From DATJPR01 sp035506295 (GTDB lineage Bacteria; Bacteroidota; Ignavibacteria; UBA10030; UBA6906), in assembly GCA_035506295.1 (NCBI GenBank), contig DATJPR010000217.1, positions 1-19,444 of the forward strand: a DNA stretch of 19,444 nucleotides. Reading direction: 5' to 3'. A model generated the notes under the pieces. That model did not search any database. It had not been told where the DNA came from and saw only the letters and a program-made list of their open reading frames with translations. Shown one piece after another: positions 1 to 8,388 of this stretch. The position numbers and the translations under genes were made by a program. Numbering within the stretch: the stretch's first letter is position 1; every line of letters starts with the position of its first letter.

Positions 1-1069
1 TGCTGTTGTGCGCATAGCTGTTTTGCAGGACGATCTTGCCATGGGGAAGGACATAGTCCATGAAGACACTCACGCCATTGTTCATGACGAGGTTATCCTG
101 CATCGAAAATGTCGCGCCGGTCGTCTGATATGTCGCCTGTCCATACGGTGCATCCCCCACCTTGCCGAACGCCACTGAGGCCTGGTCGTCTCCGCCCAGC
201 GAGCGGTCCGCACTCCCCTGCACGAAGATGCCGAACTGGTCGTCAAAGAACCGGTCGCTGACGCTAAGCCAGTACTTGTAGCTATCCGTGCTGCGGATCA
301 TCGTATTGTAGCCGCCCTGCGCAAGCACGTCGAAATGCAGGTTCGCGGGGGCTTCCCTCAGGGTGAGGTTGACGACACCACCGATGGCGTTTGCGTCCAT
401 GTCCGGCGTGATCGCCTTCGTCACTTCGATCCCCGACAGCATATTCGAAGAAATAAAACCGAGATTCGTGGCCCGGTTGTACATGTCGGTCGAAGGAAGC
501 TTCACACCGTTCAGCAGGATGATGTTCTGCTTTGCCTGGACGCCGCGAATCACGACTTCGTCCCCGTTCATGAGCGAGACGCCGGGGAGGCGGGCAAGAG
601 CGGCCGCCGCGCTTGCATCAGGAAGCTCGTGGATTCGTTCCGAGGAAACAACATTGGTGATGGTACTGGAGGAAAGTTGCTGGTTGATGGCGTCCTGCTG
701 ACCTCGTGCCTGGACCGTCACCACCACTTCCTGACCTTCGACCGCCTGGGGTGCAAGCGAGAAATCCTTGAGGGTCGTGTTGTCCGGCTTCACCTCCACG
801 GAGACCTCCTTGCCGACGTAGCCGATGAATCGGACCACCAGCGTATACGTCCCGACAGGCACCGCCCGGATCATGTACTTGCCGTCGGGATCAGTGGACT
901 GGCCCAGGCTTGTCCCCTTCAACCAGACACTGGCACCCGGCAGGGCCGCGTTCGTCACTGCGTCGATGACAGTGCCGGAGATCTGGCCGGACCCTCCCTG
1001 AGCAAACAAGCACGAAGTGCCGAGCGACACGACCATCATCAATGCGAAAAACATTCTCGACATTTTCAT
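1..1069 (-). CDS. TonB-dependent outer-membrane receptor, N-terminal part (3' end beyond left edge)
   Basis: Energised outer-membrane import channel, here most likely for oligosaccharides given its neighbours. The 356 visible codons are open to the left edge. Residues 1-23 form a signal peptide (hydrophobic stretch, then LFA|QGG, giving a mature N-terminal Gln). Residues 28-107 are a carboxypeptidase-regulatory-like beta domain (SGTVIDAVTNAALPGASV ... GTYTLVVRFIGY). A TonB-box-like EVVVTVQARGQ lies at 114-124. The plug domain follows at about 130-240 with LPDASAAAALARLPGVSL, VVIRGVQAKQN, LLNGVKLPSTD, GIEVTKAITPDMDANAIGG and VNLTLREA. This plug type is common in Bacteroidota and related phyla and is not a typical SusC; no SusD partner is visible. 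The barrel has only begun. The ATG at 1069 is preceded by a GAAAGAG Shine-Dalgarno. It is the last visible gene of the minus-strand operon, 86 bp after the symporter. Substrate is inferred from context only. Confidence 0.93.
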   Translation of the reverse strand, partial: MKMSRMFFALMMVVSLGTSCLFAQGGSGQISGTVIDAVTNAALPGASVWLKGTSLGQSTDPDGKYMIRAVPVGTYTLVVRFIGYVGKEVSVEVKPDNTTLKDFSLAPQAVEGQEVVVTVQARGQQDAINQQLSSSTITNVVSSERIHELPDASAAAALARLPGVSLMNGDEVVIRGVQAKQNIILLNGVKLPSTDMYNRATNLGFISSNMLSGIEVTKAITPDMDANAIGGVVNLTLREAPANLHFDVLAQGGYNTMIRSTDSYKYWLSVSDRFFDDQFGIFVQGSADRSLGGDDQASVAFGKVGDAPYGQATYQTTGATFSMQDNLVMNNGVSVFMDYVLPHGKIVLQNSYAHNS

Positions 1070-1155
1070 GGCTGACTCTTTCTTGTGGTGAATGGAATGA
1101 TGAATTCCGTATCGTGCGATGAGATAGTGAGCGAGACCTGACCTTCCGGTCTCCT

Positions 1156-2643
1156 TCACGGTGCGTTGGCAAAAGTCTTCCGGCGTTCCGCCAGCTCGTC
1201 CTGGATCCTGAGATTCAAGTCCTTGTCAATTCCATAGAAAATGAGCGCGACCACACCGATGGAAAAGGTGATGGCCGGGTATATGCTTGCAGTCATCCGG
1301 ATGCCGAACAACGCCTGCTCCGCCTGTGCCGCGTTCGGAACATAGCCGTAGGTGGCAAGCAGCCATCCGCAAATCGCACCCCCGAGCCCGAGGCCCGCCT
1401 TGAGCGCGAAAACGATCCCTGCAAAAACCACCCCTGTCGCCCGACGGCGCGTCTGCCATTCGGCGTAGTCCGCAACATCCGCCATCATCGCCCAGAGGAG
1501 GGGGATCGTCGGTCCGTAGGCGAGTGACTTCAGGATGTTGAGGGTAAAGGCAAACCCGACGGCATCTGCGGGGACAAAAATGAAGAGCGCGGTAAACAGG
1601 GTCGTAAACACCAGGCCGATGAGATAGACAAGCTTCTTGCCGTAGCGCGCGGCGAGCATCGTCGAGAGAAGCACGCCGATGATCGTCAAAATCTGCCCGC
1701 TCATGTTGAACAGGCTGAATCCTACCGCGGAGACATTGCCCTCCCGACCATGCACGATAAGGCCGAAAGCATCAAGCAGCCCCTTCCACCAGCCTGAGAC
1801 CGGGCCGGTGGTAACGAGACCGACCGAGTCCAGGAACGAAAAGAGCGAGGACTTGTCCACGTAGTAGGTGAAGAAGTAAAACATCGCGCTCCCCCACAGT
1901 GCGAGCGTGATAAACAGGAACAGCGTGAGCACAAACATCGAGATCCACGGGCGGTTCTTCGCGAGATCTGCGAAATCCTGGCGAGCCGAGGATTTTTGCT
2001 TGGGATCCGGAAGCACGCGCTCCCGGGCACTGAAGAAGGTGATAATGAAGAACACAACGCTGAGGACGGCGAACAGACCGATGGTCCATGTCCAACCCTT
2101 CGCGGCATTTCCCGCGCCGAACTTTGCCACGAGGGGAAGCGTCAACCCCTGGACGACAAACGCAGCGGCCATGGCAAAGAAGAACCGGTAGGAGGAGAGG
2201 CTGGTGCGTTCATTGACATCGGCGGTCATCACCCCGTTCAAGGCCGCGTACGGCAGGTTGTTGACCGAGTAGACGGTCATGAGGAGGATGTAGGTCACAT
2301 AGGCATAGACGACCTTCAACGCGCCTTCGAATCCGGGGGTGGTGAAGGCGAGGACGAAGATTATCGCGAAGGGGATCGCCGACCACAGGACCCAGGGACG
2401 GAACTTTCCCCAACGCGTATTGGTCCTGTCCGCGATGACCCCCATAAACGGGTCGAACGCCGCGTCCCAGAACCGGCCGACGAGGAGCAGCGTCCCCGCT
2501 GCGGCCGCGGATATTCCGAAGACGTCAGTGTAGAAGGCCAGCTGGAAGTACAACATCGTCTGAAAGACGAAGTTCGCAGCTGCGTCACCTGTTCCATACC
2601 CCGCTTTTTCCCTGAACGATAGTTTTGCTACGGCTGTCTGCAA
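1156..2643 (-). CDS. GPH-family (MelB/XylP-type) sugar:cation symporter
   Basis: Inner-membrane MFS transporter of the glycoside-pentoside-hexuronide:cation symporter family, 495 aa, about 12 hydrophobic segments. Family signatures near the N-terminus are GYGTGD (residues 15-20) and the block RFWDAAFDPFMGVIADRTN followed by RWGKFRPW; the Asp residues of this block correspond to the cation-site Asp residues of MelB. The start codon is TTG: a strong AGGAG lies 6 nt upstream and no better ATG is nearby, and the protein begins MQTAVAKLSFREKAGYG as expected for the family. It lies between the GH3 gene (82 bp upstream) and the TonB receptor (86 bp downstream), so it probably takes the periplasmic product of the locus into the cytoplasm. 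Some GPH members (XylP) carry isoprimeverose, a xyloglucan disaccharide, but substrate cannot be read from the sequence. Confidence 0.92.
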   Translation of the reverse strand: MQTAVAKLSFREKAGYGTGDAAANFVFQTMLYFQLAFYTDVFGISAAAAGTLLLVGRFWDAAFDPFMGVIADRTNTRWGKFRPWVLWSAIPFAIIFVLAFTTPGFEGALKVVYAYVTYILLMTVYSVNNLPYAALNGVMTADVNERTSLSSYRFFFAMAAAFVVQGLTLPLVAKFGAGNAAKGWTWTIGLFAVLSVVFFIITFFSARERVLPDPKQKSSARQDFADLAKNRPWISMFVLTLFLFITLALWGSAMFYFFTYYVDKSSLFSFLDSVGLVTTGPVSGWWKGLLDAFGLIVHGREGNVSAVGFSLFNMSGQILTIIGVLLSTMLAARYGKKLVYLIGLVFTTLFTALFIFVPADAVGFAFTLNILKSLAYGPTIPLLWAMMADVADYAEWQTRRRATGVVFAGIVFALKAGLGLGGAICGWLLATYGYVPNAAQAEQALFGIRMTASIYPAITFSIGVVALIFYGIDKDLNLRIQDELAERRKTFANAP

Positions 2644-2649
2644 GGTGCT

Positions 2650-2654
2650 CTCCT
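2650..2654 (-). promoter_or_regulatory. Shine-Dalgarno AGGAG deciding the TTG start of the symporter
   Basis: On the minus strand AGGAG stands six bases before TTG at 2643-2641. This supports the unusual TTG initiation codon for the GPH symporter; the reading frame before it contains no better-placed ATG. Confidence 0.6.
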
Positions 2655-2725
2655 GAACAATGCTGGTTCAAAGTGCATGCATTAGGAGTGATCTGCACTG
2701 GATTATGGCCGGTTCGCTCCGTGTA

Positions 2726-5047
2726 TCAGGGTACAACGTGAAGGAGAATCGTTTGTTGATCTTCGTCCCGGGAGGACGTTCCCACCATAAGATGGAACTC
2801 GCCGGGCTCGACACAGTACCGCTTGTCGATATTCGTGAATGCCAATTGATCCGGACCGACGGAAAGCGCGACGGTGGTGCTTTCGCCGGGGGCGAGGTGG
2901 ACCTTCCAGAATCCCTTCAGCTCCTTCATCGGGCGCGTGACCGAGCTGATGAGGTCGCGGACGTACAGCTGAACGACTTCGTCGCCGGCACGATCGCCGG
3001 TGTTCGCAACGTCGACGCGCACCGTTGTCCGCCCGTCAACGCCGATGGTCGCGTCGTCCAACCGGAGATTTGTCAGACGAAATTGCGTGTAGCTGAGACC
3101 GAAGCCAAAAGGAAACAGGGGTGACACGTCGTCAAAGAGATATCCCCGCCGTGCGGACGGCTTCGCACTGTAGTAGGCCGGAAGATGTCCGGCCGACCGC
3201 GGGACCGAGATCGGGAGTTTGCCGCCGGGGTTGTGGTCGCCGAACAGGACATCAGCGACCGCGTTCCCCGATTCCTGACCGAGATACCAGCAATCGAGAA
3301 TGGCGGGGACGTGCTGCTGAATCACGTTGATGGAATTCGGTCGGCCGTGAAAGAGCACCACGATCGTCGGTTTGCCGGCGGCAAGCACCGCGCGGACAAG
3401 CTCGTCCTGCCGTCCGACGAGATCCAGCGAGGCCCGGTCTCCGAGATGCGTCTTGAGCCACGCCTCGCGGGAGGTCTGTTCGTTTCCGCCGAGAGCGAGG
3501 ACGACGACATCCGCCATCCGCGCCGTATCGACCGCATCCGCAATCGCCTTGCGATCGTCTTCCGGGTTGGACGGGGTCACTGCGTCTTCGTTCCACGATC
3601 CGCCGATGGTGATCTTGCACCCTTCACTATAGAGGACCGTCGTGGACTTCTGGACTTTGTCGCGGATCCCCTGCAGCAGCGTTGACGAATATACCGGCGT
3701 CCCGCTGTATCCGCCGAGCAGGACGCGGTCGGCGTTCGGCCCGATCACAGCGATCGAACGGAGATTCTTCCGATCAAGCGGAAGAAGGCTCCCCTCGTTT
3801 TTCAAAAGAGTGATCGTCTCATGCGCGGCGCGCAGCGCGAGGGCTCTCGAGTCTCTGGCGCGATCCCCGGCCCGCACGGCATCCGGGTCGACGTAGGGAT
3901 CCTCGAACAATCCCATCTGGAACTTGTATTTCAAGAGAGGAGCCAGGAGTTCATCGAGAGTCGACTCGTCCAATGCGCCGGACCGGATGAGTTGTGGAAT
4001 GAACGGATAGCAATCGGGGTCAGGGAGCTCGATGCTGACACCCGCCATGATCGCGAGGAGTGCCGCTTCCTTCTTGTCCCGCGCCACCGCGTGGCTCAGG
4101 GAATCAGACTTCTGGTGGAGCTCGGTGATTGCATAGTAGTCCGAGACCACATACCCCTCGAAACCCCACTCGCCGCGGAGGACCTCCTGCAACAGCCACC
4201 GGTTGGCATGCGAGGGAACGCCGTCGATCTCATTGTAGGAGGCCATGACACTCGCTGCGCCGGCATGCGCAAGCACTTCTTTGAAGGGATACAGATAGGT
4301 ATCACGCAATACGCGCTCCGAGACATTCACCGGCCCGCAGTTGGTGCCGGACTCCGGCTGACCGTGGGCGGCGAAATGTTTCAGCGTTGCAAGGATGTGT
4401 TTCTTGTCGCTGAACGTGCCGTCTCCCTGAAACCCTCGCACCGCAGCGATTCCCATGCGCGAAACGAGATACGGGTCTTCGCCGAACGTCTCCTCCACGC
4501 GCCCCCACCGCGGATCCCGGGCGACATCGATATCCGGGGTCAGCGCCTGGTGAGCACCGCGCTCGCGGACTTCCGTCGCGACCGTGCTGAAGATTTCCTC
4601 GACGAGGTCCGGATTGAATGTCGCCGCCAGTCCGATCGGCTGGGGATAACTCGTCGCTTCCCGTCCAGCAAGACCGTGGAGGCACTCTTCGTGAAAGACC
4701 ACGGGGATCCCGAGCCTGGTATTTTCGATGATCAACCGCTGGAGGGCGTTTGCGAACTCGGCCGATTCTCGCGCCGTAAGCCCGCCGTTCGTGTCACTCA
4801 GCCTGGCGATCTGTCCGATGCCGTGCGGCAAGTTCTTCCGGATCAGAGCGCCGTCCGGTCGGCCTTCCTCGTTTAGGAGGAGATCCTTCTTCCGGTTCCA
4901 GATACAGAGCATCTGCGCGACCTTCTCGTCCAGCGTCATGCGTCCCAGCAGATCTCGCACGCGATCATCGGTGCTGCGCGCGGGATCCTTATAGATGAGG
5001 GATTGCCGGCGAACGTGAATTTCGGCTTGTTCGATGTCCTCGGCCAT
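2726..5047 (-). CDS. Glycoside hydrolase family 3 beta-glucosidase/beta-xylosidase, cytoplasmic
   Basis: Retaining exo-glycosidase removing beta-linked glucose or xylose from oligosaccharide ends; 773 aa, full length for GH3. The N-terminal barrel carries HEECLHGLAG (119-128), DIDVARDPRWGRVEETFGED (172-191), KHF (223-225) and GYVVSDYYAI, where D303 is the predicted nucleophile. The alpha/beta sandwich spans about 405-615 with GGNEQTSREAWLKTHLGDR; E523 or E528 is the likely acid/base. A C-terminal fibronectin-III-like domain begins after PFGFGLSYTQF (about 646-656) and runs to about 770. The N-terminus MAEDIEQAEIHVRR has no signal peptide and an in-frame stop precedes the ATG, so it should act in the cytoplasm, unlike the other glycosidases here. 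It follows the LacI gene by 63 bp and precedes the symporter, which fits intracellular hydrolysis of imported beta-glycosides. Whether glucose or xylose is preferred is open. Confidence 0.94.
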   Translation of the reverse strand: MAEDIEQAEIHVRRQSLIYKDPARSTDDRVRDLLGRMTLDEKVAQMLCIWNRKKDLLLNEEGRPDGALIRKNLPHGIGQIARLSDTNGGLTARESAEFANALQRLIIENTRLGIPVVFHEECLHGLAGREATSYPQPIGLAATFNPDLVEEIFSTVATEVRERGAHQALTPDIDVARDPRWGRVEETFGEDPYLVSRMGIAAVRGFQGDGTFSDKKHILATLKHFAAHGQPESGTNCGPVNVSERVLRDTYLYPFKEVLAHAGAASVMASYNEIDGVPSHANRWLLQEVLRGEWGFEGYVVSDYYAITELHQKSDSLSHAVARDKKEAALLAIMAGVSIELPDPDCYPFIPQLIRSGALDESTLDELLAPLLKYKFQMGLFEDPYVDPDAVRAGDRARDSRALALRAAHETITLLKNEGSLLPLDRKNLRSIAVIGPNADRVLLGGYSGTPVYSSTLLQGIRDKVQKSTTVLYSEGCKITIGGSWNEDAVTPSNPEDDRKAIADAVDTARMADVVVLALGGNEQTSREAWLKTHLGDRASLDLVGRQDELVRAVLAAGKPTIVVLFHGRPNSINVIQQHVPAILDCWYLGQESGNAVADVLFGDHNPGGKLPISVPRSAGHLPAYYSAKPSARRGYLFDDVSPLFPFGFGLSYTQFRLTNLRLDDATIGVDGRTTVRVDVANTGDRAGDEVVQLYVRDLISSVTRPMKELKGFWKVHLAPGESTTVALSVGPDQLAFTNIDKRYCVEPGEFHLMVGTSSRDEDQQTILLHVVP

Positions 5048-5110
5048 TGAGCGATATTCCGTAACGACGGTAACCGGATACTGGAGTTAGTGACGTTTCC
5101 GACGGAATTC

Positions 5111-6178
5111 TTAGGGCGCCGCCTGGAGCTCGACCTTTTCCTCGACCTGGGGATTCAGGCTTTGCGTCGTCTCTCGGGCGACGAATTCCGTTTCGAGAAC
5201 CACGCGCTCGATTGGGAGCGAATGTGATGCCTCTATATTATTGATGAGGATCTGGGCCGCCCGGGCGCCGATTTCGCGGTGCGGGGCCCTGATCGTTGTC
5301 AAGGGGATCGGGTACATCCTCGCATAGTAGATGTCGTCATTCCCCACGAGGGAAATGTCCTGCGGAATTCGGATCCCGAGATCTTTCAGGGCGAGCATGA
5401 CGGCGAGCGCCTGGTGATCATTGAAGCACACGATGGCGGTCGGGTAATCCTGCCGGCACAGTCCCTCAAAATACTCGATCGTTTTTTCGTAGCTCTCCTC
5501 GAAGTGTGATCCGATCGAAACAATGTACTCCTTCTTGAACACGAGTGGACTTTCGCTGAACGCATATCGGAAACCTTCAACGCGCTCGAGCGTATGTGAG
5601 GATTGGGGCGGGCCCGCGAAATGGACGATCTTTCGGTGGCCGGTGTCGATAAGGTATTTGACGGCCTTCTTGATTGCCTTGATGTTGTCGATGGCCACGA
5701 CGTTCGCCTGGATCCCCTGAACATCTTCAAGCAGGACGAACGGATAGTTGATCATTTTCAAAAGGAAGAGATGCTCGATCTCCGCGGAACCTGCGACGAT
5801 CGGTGCGATGATCACGCCTTTGATGTCTTTCGCGGAGAAGAGCCGTGTCAATTGCTTTTCGGTGTTGTGGTCGTCATCGGAGCTTGCCACGACGACCGAG
5901 TACCCTTCGCTCTCCGCAAACTCTTTCGCGCCGGCGGCGATCGACGTATAAAACGGATAGGTCAGGTCTTTCAGGATCATGCCGATGCTTTTTTCCGGCT
6001 GACCGGCCTTGAGATTTCGGGCGATGCCTTTCGGTCGGTAGTTGAGCTCCTTCATGACCTCAAGGATGTGATCCCGTGTAGAGACCTTGACGTTGTTTTT
6101 CCCATTGATGACGGCCGACACGGTGCCCTTCGACACCTTTGCCCGTTTCGCCACATCAACGATGGTCAACTTTCTCAT
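5111..6178 (-). CDS. LacI-family transcriptional regulator (first of two paralogues)
   Basis: Sugar-responsive DNA-binding protein, 355 aa. Residues 1-60 are the LacI helix-turn-helix and hinge: MRKLTIVDVAKRAKVSKGTV, SAVINGKNNVKVSTRDHILE, then ELNYRPKGIARNLK. The recognition helix starts VSKGTVSAVI, so Lys occupies the specificity position equivalent to Tyr17 of LacI. Residues 70-340 form the periplasmic-binding-protein-like effector domain (SIGMILKDLTYPFYTSIAAG, IVHFAGPP, TAIVCFNDHQALAV, DISLVGNDDI, PLTTIRAP). It is first in the minus-strand operon with GH3, the symporter and the TonB receptor. A LacI-type palindrome lies 49 bp upstream of the ATG, suggesting autoregulation. It is strongly similar over its whole length to the regulator at 17693-18796. 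The effector sugar is unknown. No strong Shine-Dalgarno precedes the ATG, but the start matches the family. Confidence 0.95.
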   Translation of the reverse strand: MRKLTIVDVAKRAKVSKGTVSAVINGKNNVKVSTRDHILEVMKELNYRPKGIARNLKAGQPEKSIGMILKDLTYPFYTSIAAGAKEFAESEGYSVVVASSDDDHNTEKQLTRLFSAKDIKGVIIAPIVAGSAEIEHLFLLKMINYPFVLLEDVQGIQANVVAIDNIKAIKKAVKYLIDTGHRKIVHFAGPPQSSHTLERVEGFRYAFSESPLVFKKEYIVSIGSHFEESYEKTIEYFEGLCRQDYPTAIVCFNDHQALAVMLALKDLGIRIPQDISLVGNDDIYYARMYPIPLTTIRAPHREIGARAAQILINNIEASHSLPIERVVLETEFVARETTQSLNPQVEEKVELQAAP

Positions 6179-6226
6179 TCGTCCGATGTCCCATCCAGGG
6201 AAAGCTGGACCTGGAATCCCGCAACG

Positions 6227-6244
6227 ATGTTAAGCGCTAAACAT
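6227..6244. promoter_or_regulatory. Candidate LacI-family operator
   Basis: The 18-base site ATGTTAAGCGCTAAACAT is a near-perfect palindrome with one mismatched pair (8 of 9 pairs) around a central CG, the layout typical of LacI-family operators. It lies 49 bp upstream of the LacI start at 6178 and is the best palindrome in the divergent region. Binding by that regulator is inferred. Confidence 0.6.
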
Positions 6245-6749
6245 TCATTCCGCGATAAGAAGCCCGGGCACACCTCCTCCCCACCTTCTGCGGAGGAGAA
6301 TACTCCGAGCGTTGACACGCGCACCGATCAACCACACGATTGGATTTTCCGGACCCTGCGGAGCACAACGAGGGAATGGCTGCTCTTGCCTGGCGAAAGG
6401 GAATTACCGACTGTAGCGTACCAAACCTTCATCCCGTCTCCCATTGCTCTCGGATGCGTTAACGTACACGCTTATGTCACCCTTTTTCACGCCGCTCCTT
6501 GACCACCCCGGATCACTTTCCGTTCGGACCAACACGGCGACGCGTGAAAACAGCTCCTGATCCTTCTGCACCTCCGATCGTCCCCCGACCGGAGACTGCA
6601 CGACATGATTGCCCCCAAGACGTCCCGAAAAATCATGCCGCTGGCTGTCAAACGCAAATCGAACAACGCACGTCTGGAAACATCCGATTCCTTGCTTCGA
6701 AAGATTGCGTCCCTAGGAGGACAGAAGACAAAGAACGGTTGGAAACTGG

Positions 6750-6765
6750 TTGGTTACTTAACCAA
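6750..6765. promoter_or_regulatory. Palindrome, possible operator
   Basis: TTGGTTACTTAACCAA has seven-base perfect arms around a two-base centre. It sits in the gene-free region upstream of uxuA, 12 bp before the CG-centred near-palindrome TGAAACGGTTCA (6778-6789). The centre is not CG, so it may belong to a regulator of another family. Confidence 0.35.
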
Positions 6766-6777
6766 TTTAGATGAGCC

Positions 6778-6789
6778 TGAAACGGTTCA
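6778..6789. promoter_or_regulatory. Small CG-centred near-palindrome, possible operator
   Basis: TGAAACGGTTCA pairs at ten of twelve positions around a central CG. Its TGAAAC half resembles the TTGAAAC repeats found at the promoters near 17640 and 18960. It is short, so chance occurrence is possible. Confidence 0.3.
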
Positions 6790-7111
6790 ATAATACATCG
6801 GCAGAAATCAAAAAGCAAGACCTTGCGAAGATTTTTTTGGCCTACAGCTATGTCAAAGGTGCTACCCTCCTTCTCATCGCGGCAGGATGGGTGCCTCCCT
6901 TCCCCACCCACGCTCTCCTGGAGTTTCCAGTTCGGTTTGGCCGGTCTCCAAGAGCCCGGCCTTCGGTGAGACAGGTCGACCGTCAAATCAGAAATGTTGA
7001 TCGGTCTTTCGTATATTGACCATCCCGTCTGAAGCACCCATGCAAGTGTTGATTCTTCGACGGGGAGGAAAACCTTCAGACCGCGTATCTACCCTAGGGG
7101 GCGTTCGTTGT

Positions 7112-8302
7112 ATGTCTCTGGAACAAAGCTGGCGTTGGTTCGGGCCGCATGACCCTGTCTCACTCAAAGAAATCCAACAGACCGGCGCAGAGGGAATTGT
7201 CACCGCGCTCCATCACCTTCCTGTCGGAGAGGTCTGGCCTGTCGAGGAGATCCAGAAACGGAAGAGCATGATCGAGGCCGAAGGACTGCGGTGGTCCGTC
7301 GTTGAGAGTCTCCCGGTGCACGAGGACATCAAGAAACGTCGCGGCTCCTATACCCGCCTCCTCGAGAACTACAAGACCTCGCTCAGAAATCTCGCGCACT
7401 GCGGGATCGACATTGTCTGCTACAACTTCATGCCTGTTCTCGACTGGTCCCGCACGGATCTCGAATTCGTCTTTCGCGACGGCTCGGTGACCACGCGCTT
7501 CGAACCGAGTGCGTTTGCCGCCTTCGACCTGTTCGTGCTGAAACGCAAGGGCGCAGAGAACGAATACACCGCGGGGATCATCGCGCAGGCCCGGGAACGT
7601 TTCGGACGCCTCGATGAAAACGGGAAAGAGCGACTGATCCGGACCGTCCTCTTCGGCCTTCCGGGCTCCGGCGAACGCTACACCCTCGACGAACTCCGGC
7701 ACGCACTCGCCGGCTATGAAGGGATCGGCGAAGCGGAATTGCGGGATCACCTGAGACAATTCCTCCGTGCCGTCGTGCCCGCGGCCGAGGAAGCGGGTGT
7801 GTCGATGGCCATCCATCCCGATGATCCGCCGTGGTCGCTCCTCGGGCTTCCCCGCGTGGTCAAGAGCGTGCATGACATCGAGCAGATCCTCGATGCCGTC
7901 GATTCGAATGCCAACGGCCTTACCCTGTGCACGGGCTCCTTCGGCGCGAGCAGCAAGAACGACCTCGTGGCAATTGCGCAACAGTTTGCCCGGCGAATCA
8001 ATTTCATCCACCTCCGAAACGTACGGCGGACAGAGGACGGCAACTTCTATGAGGAGAACCATTTCGAGGGCGACATCGATCTTTTCCTCGTCATGAAGAC
8101 GCTGCTCCTGGAGCAGCAGCGCCGCGTGCGCGAGGGGCGCCGTGACAGCCGCATGCCGATGCGCCCCGATCACGGGCACTTGATGATCCCCGACCAGGGC
8201 AGAGCGGATTTCTACCCCGGGTATTCCCTGTTCGGTCGCATGCGCGCGCTCGCCGAGCTCCGGGGTCTTGAGCTCGGGATCCGACGCTCGCTCGAACTCT
8301 GA
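7112..8302 (+). CDS. uxuA: Mannonate dehydratase
   Basis: Converts D-mannonate to 2-keto-3-deoxy-D-gluconate in the cytoplasm, a step of D-glucuronate breakdown; a metal-dependent TIM-barrel enzyme. The start chosen (ATG at 7112, MSLEQSWRWFGPHDPVSL) matches the usual UxuA N-terminus, gives 396 aa as expected for the family, and has AGGGGG ten bases upstream; an in-frame ATG at 7016 would add 32 residues unlike the family. Signatures: GIVTALHHLPVGEVW (28-42), HPDDPP (235-240), LCTGSFGA (272-279), FIHLRNV (298-304), RPDHGHLM (351-358). H235, C273, H300 and D353 are the likely metal ligands. It leads the plus-strand operon with GH31 and GH2 (86 bp to GH31). No glucuronate isomerase, fructuronate reductase or KDG kinase is in the window, so the rest of the pathway must lie elsewhere. 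Confidence 0.95.
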   Translation: MSLEQSWRWFGPHDPVSLKEIQQTGAEGIVTALHHLPVGEVWPVEEIQKRKSMIEAEGLRWSVVESLPVHEDIKKRRGSYTRLLENYKTSLRNLAHCGIDIVCYNFMPVLDWSRTDLEFVFRDGSVTTRFEPSAFAAFDLFVLKRKGAENEYTAGIIAQARERFGRLDENGKERLIRTVLFGLPGSGERYTLDELRHALAGYEGIGEAELRDHLRQFLRAVVPAAEEAGVSMAIHPDDPPWSLLGLPRVVKSVHDIEQILDAVDSNANGLTLCTGSFGASSKNDLVAIAQQFARRINFIHLRNVRRTEDGNFYEENHFEGDIDLFLVMKTLLLEQQRRVREGRRDSRMPMRPDHGHLMIPDQGRADFYPGYSLFGRMRALAELRGLELGIRRSLEL

Positions 8303-8388
8303 ACATCACTTCTCAACGCGCTTCCCGTTCCTTGCATCCTTGAGAAAAGCACATAGCTTTGTTTCCGCGACTTCTCGAAAGACCCCCC

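Larger units (their letters stand above)
6179..7111. other. Gene-free divergent control region between the regulator operon and uxuA
   Basis: About 930 bp separate the divergent LacI gene and uxuA. Short open frames on both strands lack family motifs, sensible composition and ribosome sites, so I see no gene. The stretch holds a LacI-type palindrome (6227-6244), an inverted repeat CTCCTCC/GGAGGAG (6274-6298), a palindrome at 6750-6765, a smaller CG-centred palindrome at 6778-6789, a weak hairpin followed by seven T (6815-6838), and an inverted repeat TGGGTG/CACCCA (6888-6910). This is long for a control region and may include a structured leader for uxuA. Confidence 0.6.

Noticed and set aside
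335..1075. 246-codon plus-strand frame opposite the TonB receptor
   Set aside because: It is antisense to a well-supported receptor and its His/Arg/Asp-rich translation is a shadow of the real gene.
6648..7037. 129-codon minus-strand open frame in the divergent intergenic region
   Set aside because: It lacks family motifs and a ribosome site, and it spans palindromes and hairpins; more likely a chance frame.
7016..7111. Extended N-terminus of mannonate dehydratase from the ATG at 7016
   Set aside because: The extra 32 residues do not resemble the family, and the ATG at 7112 gives the normal length and N-terminus with a purine-rich site upstream.
6179..7111. tRNA or other known RNA gene in the long intergenic regions
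   Set aside because: No T-loop GTTCRA with a matching acceptor stem was found by eye here or at 18797-19444.
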